Assembly (NCBI RefSeq): GCF_036370855.1
Contig: NC_088101.1
Location: 5,773,501-5,837,500, forward strand
From: Dromaius novaehollandiae
Lineage: Eukaryota; Chordata; Aves; Casuariiformes; Dromaiidae
Direction of reading: 5' to 3'
Length of the DNA: 64,000 bases
Below are positions 24,441-36,203 of this stretch, piece after piece. Numbering within the stretch: the stretch's first letter is position 1; each line of letters begins with the position of its first letter. Made by a program: the position numbers and the translations under genes. Under the pieces are notes generated by a model that was not told where the DNA came from, did no database searches, and saw nothing but the letters and a program-made list of their open reading frames with translations.

Positions 24441-27400
24441 GGACATCCCTGACACTGATCCAAGCCAGATGCAGGCACTGAAGAGATTATTTTCTTCCAG
24501 TAAATGAACATGCTTTGTTCCACTCGTTTGATATCCAACTTATCACTGCATCAAAGCTCTTAAAACATCCCTCTGGTCTGCAGCAGCAAAATAGCCCTGG
24601 AGAACTCACATTTCCCTTTTTTAGACCAGTGCCTCTGTTTCGGGAGGCTGACGATTTGTGACCAGGTTTCCAGTGTGCCAGCCAGCCAGGGCCCTCCACG
24701 TTTGCCCTAGTGACAGTAGCAAATGTGTCCACCCTGTTCTCCCCTGCTGGGGCTCTCCAGATCCCATATTTATTTGGAGCTTGTTTGATTGGCATGTTTG
24801 ATCTCATTTCACTCAGGGGGTGCCCGTGGGGAAGAGGTGCTGCGTGAACAGCCTCTGGCCTCCCCTGCTAAATGCAGGGGAGGAAGAAGATTACAATGAG
24901 GTGCGTGGGGGGGGGAGTGTTATTTATGGAGATGGCTGACATTTGCATTTGGGAGTCCAGACAGTGAGGGGCCCTGTCTCAGGACCCTGTCTGGCTGACA
25001 TTAGCCATTGCCCAGGTCTGCGACCTCCTGTCTGTGGGAGATTAAGTAGTGGGAGATGATGCAGCAGCACTGGTTCTCTCTCAACCTTGGGGAGCTTTTC
25101 CAGACAGTTTTCCTCTGCAAAGCAGGCAGACTCATCCCCGCAGCAGCTCTTGTGTGCTGATGGAGGGCAGTTCCTGGGAGCTGGGGCTGCGGTGTCAGCC
25201 TGAAGGCTCAGGACAGACCTGAGGGAAAGCCCACCCTCCAGAGGCCCTTCATCCTGCTGTGAGCTCAGCCTGGGCCAGATGAGCTTGGGAGCTGCTCTGC
25301 AAGCTGCCAACTTAGGCTGCAGGTGATAGACCAAACCGTCTGCCTAGGCAGGTGTGTGGGGCTGGCGGGGAGGAGAGGGGGTGACCCACAGCCCGGCCGT
25401 GCTAAGGAAACGCTGTCACCAATGCATCACATAAACAATGTGTCATTAAAAAAGTGTTGTCAAAGGAAGCGTCTGCCTCCGTTCTGCAAGCTCCAGCTGT
25501 GCTTTCCCTCCACAGCACCCTCTCTTCGAGTCTGTTGCAGCCTCAAAAGCATGAGCCCATGGCGGGTTTGCAGTCCCTGCAGGGTGGCATGGCTGACGTG
25601 ACCCCTGTGAAAGGGAGACACCTCGCTGCAGTCTGGACATGCTGATGCTGTGGCAGTTTTGTCCTGCCATGCTGCTGCGGGTGGCTGGTGCTCTCTCCAG
25701 CCCCAGCTCAGCCCACACTGCAGAGGTCTGGGCAGACAGTGGGGGAAAAACAAGGTCTCTTGCGTGGTTGGCAGATCAATTCAGGATGGTTTCAAGGGCT
25801 CCTGGGATACGTTTGTGTAGCAGCTGGATCCGGGCAGGCTGGGAAAAAAGCGCAGCAACCAAAGTGCACAAGTGTGTCTGCAAGAGGCTCAGGAAATAGG
25901 AAGTGTGGTTTATGCCCCAGGAGGGCTTGTGCCTGTGGCGGCAGCTCTGCATAATTTTACCACTTGGCTTGAAATGCCTCATGGAAAACACAAGTGGATT
26001 CATAAAACAAGTCTGCTGTACCTGCAGGACTGGCTCAAGCAAGGAGCTTCCACGGCAGAAAGCGGCTCACAGAGGCAAAAGAGCAGCTTTTCCAACCATG
26101 CTGAAAGTCAGCGATGGGACTGTGAGGGCTGTGTTGAGCCTCTGAAGGCCTCCACATTCCTTAATACTTTGCTCTCTTTCCTTTCCAAGGGTGATCTTGA
26201 TAATAGTGGAAGAGGTATTCATGGTCTTGAACACTGCAAGGGTTTTGACCTTGGAAAGGCACATCCTGGAACAGAGATGCAGTGCTGGCAGCAGAGCACT
26301 GTGGTCAGGTTTACCTCCTGACCCTATTGCTATCTGCCTTTGGTCCGACGTGTTAAATTAGGCGGCTCCCTGTCATGGGTCACGCTAAATTGGGTGGCTG
26401 TCATGCTAGCTAGTGTGATATTGCTGGTTGGACAATAATCCCGGCACCTCCTCAGCTTCTTTCCCACTTGGAAAACGTAAAGCTTTATCTAAATAAGGAT
26501 TAGGCTCTTAGATATGAGTCAGAGAGTGACTCCTTTCCCAGAGTTTCCTGTTTGTTCAGTGGGAAAAATAGCAGCTAAAGCTGCAAAAGCTTTCAGAGAG
26601 ATGAAAAAAATGTGTGGGAAAAAATGTCTGCCCAGCCTTGAACTCCTCACCAGCTCCCAGGACATGGGGTTTTGTACCGCAGGGCTCAGTGTCTGAGCAG
26701 AAGATGTCACAGTTTGTCACTGTGGGCTGGAAAAATAGCCTGGGAACACGCTGTTGTCCAGCCTGTGCTGGAGGTGTCTTGTAACCAGGTGGCAGTTGTA
26801 AACCAGCAGAGGAAACGCAGGGTTGGGAAGCGGTTCTCCAGGAAATGTCACACCAGTCTGCTTTTCCGGGGCTCCCGGAGCGCTTGTTGGCCAACAGCAC
26901 CTGGCGGGACCTGCTTTCCCTGGTCGTGTAAGCTCAGAGGTGCAGCTGTCTCATCCCCTTGTGTGTTGGGCTCACCGAGGCCCCTGTCCCCAGCTGACAG
27001 GCAGCCTTTCGCTGCCTGACGCTGCCCTGGCTCACCTTGCTCTTGCCATCAGAGCTGTAGCACGGCTGCAGCCCCCAAGGGCTGCTCCGGGTGCCAGGGC
27101 CCCTGGACAGCGGCTCAGGTTGGTGACCAGCATCTCTCAGTGCCCCTGAACTGCTTTGTCGTGGCCTCAGACATGTTGGCACCACCATTTGGCAGAGCTC
27201 TTTGGGGAGGCACCTCTCAGCCACCATTGGCTTTATTTTTACTACGGGCAAAAGAGCAGATTTCACTTTCCTTTAGCAACTTCCTTCTACCTTTGCAGAG
27301 TTAAACTGCTGCTGCTGATGCAGTGGGTAACATCACTCCGCCTACTGAATAATCTCATCAGGCAGGGATAACAGCGTGAAACCAGTTCTCTAATGCCTTT

Positions 27401-28512
27401 CTGTGTTTTTCCTTGTCTTCATTTTAAATTTAAAATATTTTTGGCTCTGCTAATCCCTCTGGATAAGAGCTTGGCTGAGCAGGATGCCGACTACCAAATA
27501 TGGTGCTGATCCTAAAGATGTTAGAGGAATGCAAGTCGTTGAGGGCCCACGGCCTCGGTGTTCGCTGCCAAACAAATTAGGTCATTTAAACTTTGGAAGT
27601 TTGCAAGGATGTTGGAAATTGAATCAAGGACAAAAATCTGGGGTTATTTTTGCTGCGGGGCTCTGGGAGGTGGTGGAGGAGGCTCACACTGGAGGAGGCA
27701 GGGGGCTTTCTGCCTGCCCCCATGTGTGCGCTTGCTTGCCCTGAAAACGTGTTAGATAAGAAGAGGTGCCAGGATCACTTTCTCCGCCTGTGACCATGTG
27801 CAATGGCGTCAAGGAAGCTGCCGCCTCGCATTTGGTCTGCCCAGACTCCCCTTTCCACACAGCGTCATTTGTACCTGGGCTCAGAGGGAGCATTGCTCCT
27901 TTTAAAAGCAGTTCCCTGAGGTTCTCTGTCTGCTTCTCCCTCCACCAGAGCATTGCTTCCCCCTCGCTCCGAGCACACCGCATGCCGGGAGCAGCACACG
28001 GTTTAGCAAGCTGAGCCCCCTGGCCTGACGTAAATGTCTCACCATGAGGAGGGATGTTTTATAGCCGGGGCATGCAAAACGTTGTCTCCACGGTGAAATA
28101 TGTTTCCATCTCCGTAACGCTGTGGCATCATTTAGTCCAGATTAGAGAGCAGCCTGGGAGCCAGACGAAGGTTCCTTATGTGACCGAGGGACAAAATCAG
28201 GAAAACAAAGTCCTTATTAGAGAATGTTTTATCAGCAGAAAAGATAAACAGGCCCCAGCTACGGACCTAACTTTCTGAACGAGTCATTGGAGCTGGTTTT
28301 CCAGCTGGATTCGGGGGGTGAAGGTGGGGAAGAGAGTCTGTGTGTGCAAGAGAGAACAAATGAGGCCTGTGGGAAACATGCCTGCTGCACCATGGGAGGA
28401 TCAGGCCACTGTTGGGGCTGTGGATGGCTGAACCCCCTTCCCTCGTGCAAGGACTCTTTGGGTTTTGTTCGCCCGGCTCGCTGACCGGGTGCATTTCCTT
28501 CCTTCCACCAAG

Positions 28513-28663
28513 GGCATCCGCTTCGACCCCGAGATTCCCCAGACGCTCCGCCTGGAGTTCGCCAAGGCAAACACCAAGATGGCCAAGAGCAAACTGGTGG
28601 GCACACCGAATCCCAGCACGCCTCTCCCCAACGCCGTACCTCAGTTCATCACCAGGGAGCCAT
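28513..28663 (+). CDS. RBPMS: RBPMS exon 5: end of RRM and linker
   Basis: This 151-nt exon encodes 50 residues equivalent to 83-132 plus the first base of Tyr133. It begins [20 protein letters not shown], which is the last RRM strand and C-terminal extension, and continues with [20 protein letters not shown], a proline- and serine-rich linker. 'DPEIPQ' separates RBPMS from RBPMS2 (DPENPQ). The frame is fixed by the T|AT split of Tyr133 with exon 6. The acceptor reads CCTTCCACCAAG, that is AAG rather than the usual CAG or TAG, after a good pyrimidine tract. The donor is GTAAGTAC. Confidence 0.97.
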
Positions 28664-31600
28664 GTAAGTACTTGGCTTTACTCTCCTTTTAAAATGAACA
28701 AGAGTGGGGGAGTGACCCTCCAACCCAGCCCTTCATCTGCCAGCTGGGAGCATTCTCTGGGCAGAGCCAGCCTCACCACCTGCCTTTTGCCCAGTGTCCT
28801 GGCAGTGAGGGCATCAGACACGAGGAATCTTCCCAGCCTCCTTTGCCTTGGCAAAATCACTCATTCAGGCAATTTTGAGCATGCAGAAATCCGAGGCAAA
28901 CATGCGGCTCCACCAGCTCTGCCAGAACAAAGATGTGGGACACTGGAGGGAGCTGAGGTACTTTCGGGGGTCTGCTGGTGGGCAGTTTGAGCCAGCACTA
29001 CATGCTCTTCCTGAATGAGGCAGCCACATGCCAGGCTACGTGAGTGGGACTGTGGCCAGGAAAGCGAGGGCAGCTGTTAGCCCTCCACTTAGTGCCAGGG
29101 AGGCTGTCCCAGGGTACCACATCCAGTCTGGGCCCCCAGTTCAAGGAGGTTATGGGGACACTGGAGAGGGTCTGGTGGGGCTACTGGGATAGCTGGGGCT
29201 GGGGCCACCTGGCTTGCAATGAGAGGGGAGCTGGGCTAGCTTGATCTGGTAACGTATGGGGTATCTAAGGCTGGGGGGTATCTAACCACAGGTACAGTGA
29301 CCTGAGGGGCAGGCACCATGATCACAGAGCCAAACTCTTCTTGGCCACAGCAGATGCTGCTGCAGGGGCAGCTTGTGAAGTTCAGCTTGAGTATTAGGAA
29401 ACACTTGTAAAAAAGAAGGCAGAAAAAAACATCCTTGGTGGTTTCCAAGCCTCAGCTAGATGAAACCATGGCTGCCCTGATCTCATGTTGGCAACAGTCC
29501 TGCTGAAGTGGGAGGTTGGACTGGAGACCTCTGGATGCCCCTTCCCCCTGCACTGCTGTGGTTGTGCAGGTGTTTTTTTCAGGGCTCTCCTCACTGCCCT
29601 TGGCCACTAAAGGGCCCATCTCTACCTGGGTGTCTTCAAGCCTGGAGCGGGTGGCTTGCCTGAGAGCCTAAGGCAGTCAGGAGGGTGCACCACTCCCAGA
29701 GTGATGGCTGGGATATGGGTGTGCAGCTGGGGTCCCTCTGATCTGCAGACCCAGCTGTCAGTGCTGGAGAGGACCTGCAGGCAGGTCATGGTCAGCCCAG
29801 ACAGGAGAAATATTTGATTCCTGCCAGGAAATCCTCTGCTTTTCCTGTGGTGGTGCGGGTTCCTGACAGATGCTGACATGGTTTCCAGCCCCAGCTGTGC
29901 CTAAGTCAGCACCTTGGGACAGACTGCTCTTTTGTCCACACCTGTAGTTTTGGGGGTGGTTATAGCAGGGAAGAGCCCTGCAGGGGAGCCAACAGGTCTT
30001 CTGTCTGAGCTGGCAAAACTCTTGCTTCGTCCCTGATGCTGCCAGACGGAAATCAAAGCACAATGTCTGAGCTGTGCTTTGTTCTCCAGGACAGAGAAAA
30101 CAGCTTTTCTCTAGTGCTCAGCCCTCCTGGACACGCTGTGAAGGGCACTGGGAGCCCCATGCATCCCTGCTGTGTCTCACCCTCTTGTGAGGGGTTTCTT
30201 CGGCACCGTGTTAACCCACCCTGCAGCTGGGGCCTGTCCCCGGGCTTGCCCAGTCCTGCTGCTCCCACTCGGAGAGATGACCACGACCCTTAGGAATGAG
30301 CTGTGGTAGGGGCGGTTGTTTATGCTAGCCCTTGCCAAGTTTTTGCTGTTTATCTTACTTTCAAGTCAACAGTGTAAACTTGTAATCTCCTGTGTCATTG
30401 AAACACAACCTCTGTGATGGCGGTGATGGTGCAAGGGATGGTGGCTGCTGCTTGCTCTCACGGCTCACCGGAGAAAGGGCCATGGAGACGGGAAGTGGGT
30501 CGCAGTAAGTCCGGGACGTAGCTGGAGATGACTGGAGTCTTCTCTGAGCACGTGAAATGTTGCTGGTGGCAGAGGGAAGCTAGAAAAACCTCTGCCAAAT
30601 CCCTCCAGCATATCTGTGTGGGGCTGTTAGGGCTGCCCAGGCAGGCTAGCATGTTGGCCTCACTGAGGTATCCAGCTACAAAACATCAACTTAGAGACAG
30701 GCAGAAATTTTGGGGTAACCCTGGAGATGTTACGGGTGTCAGATGCAGCAGTGCCAGGTGCCGTTGCGCCGGGATGCAGTTGGAGCAGGTGGAGCACCTC
30801 ATGCTCAGAGGCACTTCAGCCTTGACATCAGCTGTTGCGATCGTGTGATGGGGACAAGTGGCTGGTGTTTCTAATGTGGCCGCTTCCCCAGGTTGCAAAA
30901 GGCCTGCGCGTTTCCAGTCCTTTGAAGCAGATAGGGTGCAAAGCATCAGCTCAGCTTGGCGATGCCCTTTCAGAGCTCAGCTGGGGCTCCTGCATGCACC
31001 TCAGTTTAAAGCTCCAGGGCTGCAATATTTGGGGCAGGCCTTGTCTCAGCTGTGGCAGCAGCATCCAAGGAAAAGGCAGCACAATTGTCCATGCTCTGTC
31101 AAAAAGCAGGGGTGAAAGGGACATGGTGCAGGAGAAACTGCTGTGATCACCTCTTCTGTGAAATGGGTGCAGGAGAGCTGCTCTCCCCTCAGTTGAGACA
31201 GGTTAAAGACCATAAAGAGCATCTCTGCTGGGGTGGACCGACTTGCCCAGGCTCCTGTCACCAATAGCAGCTGGGAGCACTTGCTTAGCCCAGAGCATGG
31301 GGCAGCACAAGCTCGTAGTGTTGGTTCACCACACTGCTGGGCTGGGGAGTTTCTGAGCAGTGGCTGGAGATTTTGTTGTAGTGGATATTTCACCATGAAA
31401 CATGTCTTAACAGTTTTTGCTGTTTGAAAGCATTTCTTGTGCTGCCTTTAGAATACTGCTTCCATTTTAACTTTCATGTCCAGATAAAAAACAGAAGCCT
31501 TAACTCCTTGCATCTCTGTTGCACAAGCGTATCTATGCGTGGGTGTATTTATAGGTCATAAACTCTCTTTCAAACTAGCTGACATCGGATTCCCAAATAT

Positions 31601-32616
31601 AATTAAACCTCTCAGAGCCAAAGAATCCAATTTGGCTTCCCTGGAAACGGGAAGGAAGCGTACCTAGCCTCACGATACGTATTATTAAAGGCTGAAAAGT
31701 TGAAAAACTGAGCTCCGTGTTGTCCAAGCAGGCGAGTTAAATAACAGCATTGTATTCTGAGTCAGTCCATCTGCTCTCGCTATTTCTCATTAGCTGCTGC
31801 TGACAGCAACACTGAACATACTGCTTTTTATGGAGCAGCTCATGAATGAATCAGGTCCTAAGCATTAGCTGTGAACAAGCCTCAGGAAAGAGTAGTCTGT
31901 GGCAGCAATGCAAGCCCTGGGGCTCATAAATTGCACAATTTAGGCAGAAGCTTGTGCTTGGTCTCTGCTTCCCTACTGTTTTGCGGGGAAAACAAAGGAT
32001 TTATGATGTTATTAAATCACTCATGGCTGGTGTCCCCTGCAGGCTATTTAGAAGAAGCCAGGATCAATAAACTGACAGCTCCCAACTAACAGTAGAGAGA
32101 AGTAGTAGATTACGGGTCCTCTGAATTTGCTTGTGATCGCTACTGGCCTGCCCCGGTGGTGTTACTGCCGCTGCTCAGTGCCACAGGGAACAAAGGTTTC
32201 CATCCTGTGGAGGAAAGTCTTGGAGGACACAGCTTTTTCCACTCCTGCCTGGGCTTTGGCTCCATTTAGCCAGCGTCTTCTAGGCTGTAACTTAACAGTG
32301 CCCTTTGCCAAGCACTGCCTCCATCGGCAGGGACGTCTTCGCTTGGCAGTCTCCTGGATGGTGTCTCTGTAGCCGCTGACCCACCTTCACGTGAGCACAG
32401 GACCGAGCCAGAGTGGCTCTGGGCTTGTGTCCTTCCTCCACAGCAGGATTTGCCACAGCTCTGCCATGCCTTTCCCATGATCTTCAGGCCACAGGGAGCT
32501 GGTAGGGGAACACAGTCGAGGCCATTTGGCTGCAGGTGCAATTTGGCATCTCTTGTTTTGTTGTCCAAGCCACAATTACATGGTAACCGTTAACTCTCCT
32601 TATTCTTTTCTTGCAG
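28664..32616 (+). other. RBPMS: RBPMS intron 5
   Basis: This 3953-bp intron runs from GTAAGTAC to TTTTCTTGCAG. A plus-oriented CR1-like fragment fills 29045-29565. The stretch 31440-31860 is AT-rich and free of recognisable repeats. No exon was identified. Confidence 0.88.
29045..29565 (+). mobile_element. CR1-like LINE 3' part, plus orientation
   Basis: This is the longest copy of the older CR1 type in the window. In order it shows 'ACATCCAGTCTGGGCCC', 'GGACACTGGAGAGGGTCTGG' near 29158, 'ACAGAGCCAAACTCTTCTTG' near 29324, 'AGTATTAGGAAACACTT', 'CTGCCCTGATCTCATGTTGG', and 'GGAGGTTGGACTGGAGACCT' near 29511-29530. These are the C-terminal reverse-transcriptase region and 3' UTR of CR1. Several stops and indels break the frame. 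Confidence 0.75.
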
Positions 32617-32747
32617 ATGAGCTCACAGTGCCTGCACTTTATCCCAGTAGCCCTGAAGTGTGGGGGCCGTACCCTCTGTACCCAGCGGAGTTAGCACCTG
32701 CTCTACCTCCTCCTGCTTTCACGTATCCCGCTTCACTGCATGCCCAG
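32617..32747 (+). CDS. RBPMS: RBPMS exon 6: C-terminal transactivation-type region
   Basis: This 131-nt exon completes Tyr133 and encodes residues equivalent to 134-176, beginning [20 protein letters not shown] and ending [11 protein letters not shown]. It is rich in proline, tyrosine and alanine and lies outside the RRM. In the family this disordered tail drives higher-order assembly and splicing activity. The human protein has VWAPYP where this one reads VWGPYP. The acceptor is TTTTCTTGCAG and the donor is GTAATTG, a weaker site than those of exons 4, 5 and 7. Unspliced, the frame would run on for 35 codons to a TGA at 32853. Confidence 0.97.
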
Positions 32748-34186
32748 GTAATTGATACCAATCAGCCACAACTTCGCTCACCTTACCACCGTCCTTTCAA
32801 ACCTGGTCCCCCGTCCCCCTGCCCCTACCCCTTCCCCTCAGTGCTCACCATATGACTAACCTCTGTCCAGCTAACAGACACTCCTTCCAGAGATTAATGA
32901 TGTCACCTAAATCAAGCTGACACATACTGCCGGGACTGGTGGGACGAGATGACAGCACACTGCCTGATGTTCCCCAGACACCTCTCTCTTCCTTAATGCC
33001 TTCACTCTCGTCCACACTAGAGACCGGGGCAGCTAAGGGAGACCTCATGGTGCCCTCCCTCTCCATATGTGGTGACCGGCCAGGGCTGGGCCATCTGTTT
33101 GGGCTGAATTATCTGGAAGGGAATTTGTGTTGCACACATGTGTGTGCATTTGAGGTGAGTCTGCGGAGCTGGCAGCTCCGGTCCTAGCTAGAAGGAGCAG
33201 GACGTGGGGCACCTGCATGCAGACACAGATGGTCCTGCAGTGGTGTTGCTGGAAGGCACGTTGTCTGCCCCAAGGGCTGTAGGAGGGAGGACATCGCTGT
33301 GACCTGGCTAAGGAGTGTGAGGGACCTTCTGAGCCCTCTGAGGAGCCCCATGGCATCTGGGAGCCCTTCTCTGTCGATGTGGGGCAGCGGCCCTGCTGTA
33401 CTGTCTGCTGCCAGTATGGAAACAAGGGTCACCATCTCCTGTGCCACCCAGTGCCAGGGGTGTCTCGGCATCACCTGGGCCCCAGCTCACACACAGCGGT
33501 GCAGAGGTCGCAGTGGTAACTGTCCCTGCACAGTGGATGCATCTGGCAGCCAGGTGTGGACATCAAAAGCTCGGTCCCCCAGCTCTAGTGCGGCACACAG
33601 GTGGGGCAGCCAGCTCCCAGCCTGGAACGGCTCCAGAGAGGTGCCCGGTGCTGATCCAAGTGCAAGGGGCCCTGGGAGCCCCTTTGCCACTTGGGTGCTT
33701 TGCAAGCAGTAGGCAGCAACCCAGGCCAGGCAAGCAGCCAGCCTCCAGCAGGCTGGTGGTCAGGGCAGTACGTGGGAAGTCAGCTGCAGCCTGCATTTCC
33801 AGCCACTTCTGGGCTGTAACAGGGCCATTTCCTAACGCCATCTGAAGAGTGCATGGAAACTTGGGAGCTGGAATGAGGGCAGTGAATTTGGGGGTTGAAG
33901 CAAAGCAACTTTGACAGGAAGGAGAAGGAAAATGAAGCCCAAATGGAGGGCCCATATTTTATTCACGATGTGTGGTTGAGCAAGCAGGGAGCGGAGCTGA
34001 CCCTGGCAGCATGGCTGCTCCCTGCAAAGCGAGAGGCAGAAAGCCCAAGTAATGTGCTCTCTGTCACAAGCACTTTTCTGCTCATTGCACCCCGCTAGCT
34101 GAAACCACTAATGGCCCATGATAGCAGCATACAGCAGTTAAAAATTAACAACCAACCCAGAAAGAAGAGGAAAGAAAAGGAGGTTG

Positions 34187-34200
34187 AAAAAAAAAAAAAA
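34187..34200. repeat. Poly-A run (14 nt)
   Basis: A 14-A homopolymer follows an AAAGAAGAGG-type purine-rich tract in RBPMS intron 6. Confidence 0.9.
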
Positions 34201-36175
34201 CCCCAGAATTAAATATGGTAGATGAGCAGGTGCCATCGGCTCATCCCGGCACGGGTGCCCATCCTGGGGAAGCTGCGGCCTTTGCCATGTTGGCATGGTG
34301 GCTGGGCCCCATCTCTGCCCTCTCCCACCACTCTTTCCTCCGCACTTGCTACCCAGCCCCTCCTGCTGCTGTGTGCGTTTATCTGATGTCCCTGGGGACA
34401 GGGTATTTCATTCATGGCAGATAAGTCATGCACCAAGGCCCTGGATGGGGGTAGCAGAGATGAGTGGTCTTCTGGCCCATGTTTTTGCAGAAAATCGGTG
34501 CAAAGCTCCCGCATAAGCTTACATGTTGTTATAGGGCTTCTGCAAAATGTGTTGTGCCTTCTCTAACACTGTCCTCATCCTGGGGGCCAAAACTGTGACT
34601 CCTCTTTGGGTTTCTTGGAGAGGATACCATCCCAGCTGCCTGATGTGATCACTCGGGCCAGTGCTGTCTGTGCCCAGCCCCGTGCCCCTCTCACCACGAT
34701 GGGTTTGGGGGGCTGCAGACCTGGTCTGAACCCCATGCACTATCTGTTGCAAGATGCATTTTGTTTGCTTCGAAGCACAGGAAGAGCGATTTTTCTCCCA
34801 AGACTCTGATACCTGCTCGAGCCTTTTCACAGGCTGATAAAAAGATAGGAGGGATGGTGGAAAGGAAGGACTTGTGCCTCTGAGGTCTCTGTGTGAAGCC
34901 ATGACTTGGTAAAACCCCAGAAAGGCCTTTCAACTGCACAGTAGTTTTGCTTTCTCTTAGCAGAGTTCGAGAGGAGGAAAATCCTGTGTCCAGAGGAGCT
35001 GGTAAAATTTAGAGGGTGATGGTTAGCAAGAGGTTTTCTCCATTTGTGGCTGATAGGTGCCTGTCCTATCCTGAGACCAGCTTGCTTTGCAGCGCCAGCC
35101 TCCAGCTCTCATCTCAGGTGATCTCCACAGCTGAGGCAGCCATCTGGAGCAGCCAGGAAGCATTTCCCCGCTGGTCAGAAACAGGCGGCTCTTCTCATTG
35201 CAGCCAGCGGCCAGGGCTGTGAGGTGCCGGCACGCAGGATGTTGTTAAAGGCCCCGAGGTTTGCTCCTCTCTGTTGGCTCCAGTTTGGCCGCGAGCTGAA
35301 GGAAATGAGCAAATGGAAACAGATTTGCTAGATAAGCTCCACAGCATCCGAAAGGCTTTTGGCCCCAGCCTACCATCCCCACAAGCACAGTGCTCCTGCA
35401 GAGGTTAGCAAGAATGGCATTAGCCATTTATTTGCAAGACCACGTGCACTTCTGGTTATCCGAACCTGCTTGTTGTAAAGCGTGGCCATTACTGGGAGCT
35501 GAACGCAGGAAGCCTGGGTTACAGCCATCTGTTAAACTCTGGAGAAATGAGCTTTTCAACACAGGCAGTGATCAGAGGGAGGGCGATTTGCTAATCCTGC
35601 AACTGAGATTGGAGGAAAACTGCTTGGCTTAAAAACAAATTTTAGCATTTGGACAAAACTCCAGCTTTTCAGGCCCTGCTGTTTATAGGAAGAGCGATGG
35701 TAAATATTATTGCAGATACATTCTTTTCTTGTCACATAGCTGTTAACGGCCAGCACCTGCACTGTTTTGGAGGCACAGGAAATGTCCGGATAATTGCTTT
35801 GGTGTTTGGTTAGAAGGAAACGGTCATGTAAGTGCGGTCCTTGCTCTCTGAGGTTTGCAAATGCAAAATATCCACATGGTGCTTGCGGCTTGTCAGCTCT
35901 AACCCGAGCAAGCAATTGCCAGCATTCCCATGCTGCATTACTTGTATCTCTTGACCTGGGAAGTGGAGCCACTAAAATAAGAACTGAGCTCTGCAGGGGC
36001 AGCATTATAGCAGCACGGTGTCTGCAGAGATGCTCAGCTGCAGGCAAATGCAGCTGTGCAGAGCACACTTGTACTGTGCACCCACCAAGCACACGGCACT
36101 TGTGACTATACACAAGGGCTTTCTCTCAGGTACTGCTGAGCCAGCCTGGGACTGTGGGCATGCTCTGGTTTGAAG

Positions 36176-36203
36176 TGTTTTGTTTTGTTTTGTTTTGTTT
36201 TTT
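36176..36203. repeat. (TTTTG)n pentamer repeat
   Basis: About five units of TTTTG are followed by a pure T run. This is a simple repeat in intron 6. Confidence 0.9.

Larger units (their letters stand above)
22545..28512 (+). other. RBPMS: RBPMS intron 4
   Basis: This 5968-bp intron runs from GTAAGTATG to an unusual ACCAAG acceptor. It holds a possible CR1 relic at 23370-23475, a 24-T run at 23561-23584 and a degenerate TG/CA tract at 24339-24440. A long AT-richer island at about 28020-28260 lies just upstream of exon 5. No coding exon was seen in it. Confidence 0.85.

Noticed and set aside
28412..28990. 192-codon open frame overlapping RBPMS exon 5
   Set aside because: It is an out-of-frame shadow of exon 5; the true frame is fixed by the RRM sequence and by the phase at both borders.
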